The position numbers and the translations under genes are program-made. A stretch of 64,000 nt of DNA from Chamaecrista fasciculata. Taxonomy: Eukaryota; Streptophyta; Magnoliopsida; Fabales; Fabaceae. The notes below the pieces were generated by a model, which was not told where the DNA came from, did not search any database, and was given only the letters and a program-made list of their open reading frames with translations. The stretch is from assembly GCA_003254925.1 (NCBI GenBank), contig QANZ01007023.1:62001-126000 (forward strand), read 5' to 3'. Shown here piece by piece: positions 60,634 through 64,000 of this stretch (position 1 is its first letter; every line of letters begins with the position of its first letter).

Positions 60634-62989
60634 CTAGTAGCTAGCATTGATATGTAACTTTGTGTTACTTAATTTTATTGCTTTTACTAATAATTATATA
60701 AAGATAGATAGATAGATAGATAGATATAATGGAATAATTGGAATGATTTACTCGGGTGAACTAATTGTATGGTTAAGTTTACTTATAGAATATGGAAGTT
60801 GATCAATTAGAGAGGAAACGTAATATATAGAAGATGTGTATTTTAATTATTTTATCTTTATATTTAGAAACATGTTTTAAGAAGTCTTGTCTTTGCTACT
60901 TGTTATAGTTGTTGGTACTTTATTAGTAAATGCGAAGTATCAGAACTTGTTGGAGAATAAAGTGGAAGTATGTAGGGAGAAATGAGTCGAAAAAATCAAT
61001 TTTATTCATAACAGAAAAGTACTTATACAACAGCCACTATGGGCAAAAGAGTAAAAGATTAGAAACTAACTCTAACTAATCAGAAAACTAATTACAACTG
61101 AATATAAATAATCCTGTACAATGCATTACAACTGACTAAGCTGCACCTAACTAACAACAACTATACACGTCAATGAAAAAAGCTAATTATAAATATTTCA
61201 AGAATTAATTAGTAATAAAAAAAATCAAAACGGATTTTTAATGAATTAGTTGAAACATGTATTTTTAATGAACCAAAAATAATATGTCCTCTCAATTGAA
61301 AGATTCTATGGAATTATAACATGTTTATTATCAGATATGTATGCCTATCCTGAAAAAAATGGTATTAAAACATTACTACAAATTTTGTTAAAATTTATAA
61401 GAGATTTCATTAAGTTTCATGAAAAAAATTAAAAGTTATGAATAAGTGTTATTACAATTTGTAGTTTACTAAATTGGAATTATTTGTTAATTAAATTTAC
61501 AACTTATGATAAAAGTGCCATTTTCTTCTCTTGAATTTGAAGGACATTTTAACTTTATTCGAAATGCTTTTTTTTTTTTCGTTTTCGTTTTTCTTAAAAT
61601 TTCCATATCAAAATTATTTTTAAAAAAACTGACGACCAAAAAAAAATTATGAAGACTTAAGGAACTTTTTTTTTTTTTTTGGTTAAGTCATGGGTATTTC
61701 TCGCCTATCCGTATAACGATTTAAGCAAAGACTAATTTCATTCGGGTCTCAAAGACAAAATAGTCAGAGCTTTCCCAACAATGTCGATTCTAAGGGTCGA
61801 ATTTGAGTCATCTTCCTAGGATATAGCTCGCCTAACCCTACACGCCTACACCAAATACTTAGTTGATGACTTGAGGAATTTTATACATGTTGGAAAAGGG
61901 TTTTAACTAATTTTTTTTATTTGGTATGCCGCATCCAAATTAATACAACAACTCGTATTACTTTCTTGATTATAATACTGTATTGCTTTTTTTCTTTTTG
62001 TTTTTGTGGCATAATTATACATCACTTAATACATTATACATCCTTCCAATTTTATGGGATGTCCCGGAAGGGATTGATACATTATACATAATACATGAAT
62101 TATGGGTGTGAGGTGAGCCTTAAAAACTAAAAAACCATCTTCATTGTCTTTAACCCTTCAACCTTCCCTCTCTTACTGTGCCGTTAAATTATTGCTTGCT
62201 TCATTTATGACAAAGTAGTGAAATAGTCCCAGAATCACTCTTCTTTATTTCTTATGTCATTGTTTAGAATGATCACTCAATCTGTGTTTAATCACCTTTT
62301 TATTAAGTTAAAGGGTTCTTACTTATTATATGTCTTAAAAGCATAGGTTTATTAAGAATCATTATCATATATTACATTTTTTTTCAAAAAAATAGTAACT
62401 AAAATTTAAAATAAATTTTCTAATTCTTCTTACACCCACTAGTTGGGATGAACCTATAATTTACCCAAAAAAAAAAAAAAAAAAAACACTTCTCTTTTCA
62501 ACATATAAATTAGTAAAGCCGAATTAAGAAAAACAAGACCAACTGGATAGTTGACTAGTTTCATTTCTATTATTACATATTCATCAAATATAGCACCACC
62601 ACAGGTGAAAATAGAATAATATTCATGACTAAGAAATTATACACAAGAATGAATCAAATAGTGCCTAAACTAGCAATTATGAATTAGTTAAATTAATTAG
62701 ACCCTTAATTAAACATAACGGGGGTATTTACTAAATTAGCATTTGGAAGTTAAACGAATCCAGATTCCAAACCTCATTCCAAATCTTCAACCAAATCAGA
62801 TATGACTAATAAGGCGAAACTAATATTGTGAAACAGCTATGATGATAGTCAAGAAGAAAAAAATGGCACATGAAAGAAGTGGAGAGAAGCATATAAAGAG
62901 AAGAAGGATATATAGGCAAAGAGGCACAACGTTAGAAAGAAAGAACTCAAAAATCGAGTGATCATATATATATATATATATTCATCACT
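60634..62989. other. MYB 3' UTR and intergenic DNA
   Basis: No gene seen. A (GATA)n run lies at 60703-60726, a poly-A run at about 62466-62485, and a SINE at 61665-61867. The (TA)n just before 62990 may supply the TATA context for the next gene. Confidence 0.5.
61665..61867 (-). mobile_element. tRNA-derived SINE, copy 2
   Basis: Same family and strand as 10252-10437, diverged. The shared parts include cccaacaatgtcgattctaa, the tcgttatacggataggcgag region and a 3' poly-A (poly-T on the plus strand). The flanking repeats gacttaaggaa (61654-61664) and gacttgaggaa (61868-61878) match at 10 of 11 positions. Confidence 0.72.
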
Positions 62990-63310
62990 ATGTTGCAAAG
63001 ATCGACTTATTCTTTTCGCAGACAAGGTTCTTCCGGTCACATATGGAAAACTCAAACTGAAACATTTGAACCACATGATTTAATTGAATCAGCTAATGCA
63101 TCGAATGCAAGAGAGAACGTACCACTACAAATTCATGAGCAAAAAGATAATAAAATGCAAAGATTGCAAAGTAAGAAAATTGTTCATTCAAATTTGAGTC
63201 CTCTCACCCCAGTGTCGTCTTCTTCTTCTTCGTCCGAGTTTGGAAATAAGGTACGCAGAAGTTGCTTTTGCACCATTTTTGGACTTTGTGGGGGTTCTTC
63301 GAAATCCTAA
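62990..63310 (+). CDS. Small MAPK-substrate-like (MASS-type) protein
   Basis: Intronless frame of 106 aa. The N-terminus MLQRSTYSFRRQGSSGHIW carries the LQRS...SFRRQGSSG block of a plant-specific family of small proteins, including Arabidopsis At1g15400 and At1g80180, some named MASS for MAPK substrates in the stomatal lineage. Residues 68-80 hold NLSPLTPVSSSSS, with one Ser-Pro and one Thr-Pro site, typical MAPK phosphorylation targets. The C-terminus RRSCFCTIFGLCGG gives a Cys/Phe-rich tail at the place where the family has one. No membrane segment or known enzyme domain is seen. A stretch of (AT)n lies just upstream. The family assignment rests on the N-terminal block; the middle is diverged, so function is inferred. 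Confidence 0.75.
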   Translation: MLQRSTYSFRRQGSSGHIWKTQTETFEPHDLIESANASNARENVPLQIHEQKDNKMQRLQSKKIVHSNLSPLTPVSSSSSSSEFGNKVRRSCFCTIFGLCGGSSKS

Positions 63311-64000
63311 TAAGAATTGCGAGGCTTTTTTCTTACAATTCTTTTGAAACATCAAATGTATCCTTCATATCAATTTAATTTTCTTTTTCATCACTTCTTC
63401 GTAGTACGTTTTTTTTTTAACTTTGTTTCCATTTCAAATCAAAGTATACACGCCAACAAAAACACGTAGATGTAACGACCAATCCTATCTCATTCAATCA
63501 TCATTTCATCTTAGGATTTAATGAACAGTAACGATTTGGTATTTGTTTCTCTCATCTCATCTTATTCACATCATCATCTCATCCACAAAATCATTTCATT
63601 TTTTCTTACATTTACTAAACTATCCATACTCATATACCTATAATTACCTATTTTCTAATACAAATATAAAAAAAAATAATTAGACAAAATAGTAATTTTA
63701 CATACCCTCATTTATTAAACTTATCATTTTTTCTCTCTATCTATCATTTCTTATCATTTTTTTTTCACCTACACGTCTCTCTCCTTCACACACATATCTC
63801 TNTATGCAATTAGTTTCATTTTGGTCCTCAAACTATTTTTTGTTCTATATTCATGTCCAAAATCATCCGATGATTATACGTTGTGGATTGTGGAGAAATA
63901 ACGGTTACTTTTTGGTTGGGAAAATACACAAGTTTCCACGTGTCAGTTTTTTTTTGTTCGAATCATGGGTAGCCAAAAAATTGCAATGTTGTTTTGTTTT
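63311..64000. other. 3' flank, no further gene seen
   Basis: AT-rich, with tcatctcat-type repeats at 63490-63600 and an unresolved base at 63802. The window ends without a further recognisable feature. Confidence 0.5.

Overview
This window is nuclear DNA of a flowering plant, most likely a core eudicot and possibly a rosid or legume. The genes are plant genes with many GT-AG introns, the intergenic DNA is strongly AT-rich, and the space between genes is filled with plant-type transposable elements. The species cannot be fixed from the sequence. Two N runs (12327-12729 and 24505-24589) and six single n positions (11014, 26923, 32686, 48503, 50400, 63802) show a draft assembly.

Six protein-coding genes are supported, all on the + strand. 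They are a cytosolic serine hydroxymethyltransferase (14178-16577, 4 exons), a Werner-type 3'-5' exonuclease (18424-21209, 6 exons), a GAE1/GAE6-type UDP-glucuronate 4-epimerase (35928-37289, no intron), a prolyl 4-hydroxylase with a C-terminal ShKT domain (54442-57550, 8 exons), an R2R3-MYB factor of the TDF1/MYB35 type (58907-60633, 3 exons, second intron GC-AG) and a small LQRS/SFRRQGSSG-type protein related to plant MAPK-substrate (MASS) proteins (62990-63310). All splice junctions were read by hand and each spliced frame is open from ATG to stop. The genes do not form a pathway. They cover C1 metabolism, genome maintenance, pectin precursor synthesis, hydroxyproline formation, tapetum development and probable MAPK signalling.

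The remainder is a dense record of small transposable elements. Bases 1-13.9 kb hold fold-back and short Mutator-type elements with 9-10 bp target-site duplications (TSDs), one with arms of degenerate telomere-like repeat, plus a SINE, a Stowaway-like MITE and an LTR-like repeat. Bases 21.2-35.9 kb are a gene-poor stretch with an Au-type SINE, LTR-like sequence, a rearranged miniature LTR (TRIM-like) element, Helitron-like ends, three copies of a short LINE-derived retroposon and a SINE just upstream of the epimerase gene. Bases 37.3-54.4 kb hold more Mutator-type MITEs, a 3.3 kb element with about 120 bp inverted ends, and a hAT deletion derivative nested inside a Mutator-type MITE.

No CRISPR array, operon, rRNA or functional tRNA gene was seen, and no novel multi-gene system was found. 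The most unusual items are the GC-AG intron in the MYB gene, the short LINE-derived retroposon family with an exact 13 bp TSD, the TRIM with an inverted LTR, and a contig junction at 48503 that looks like two haplotypes joined.
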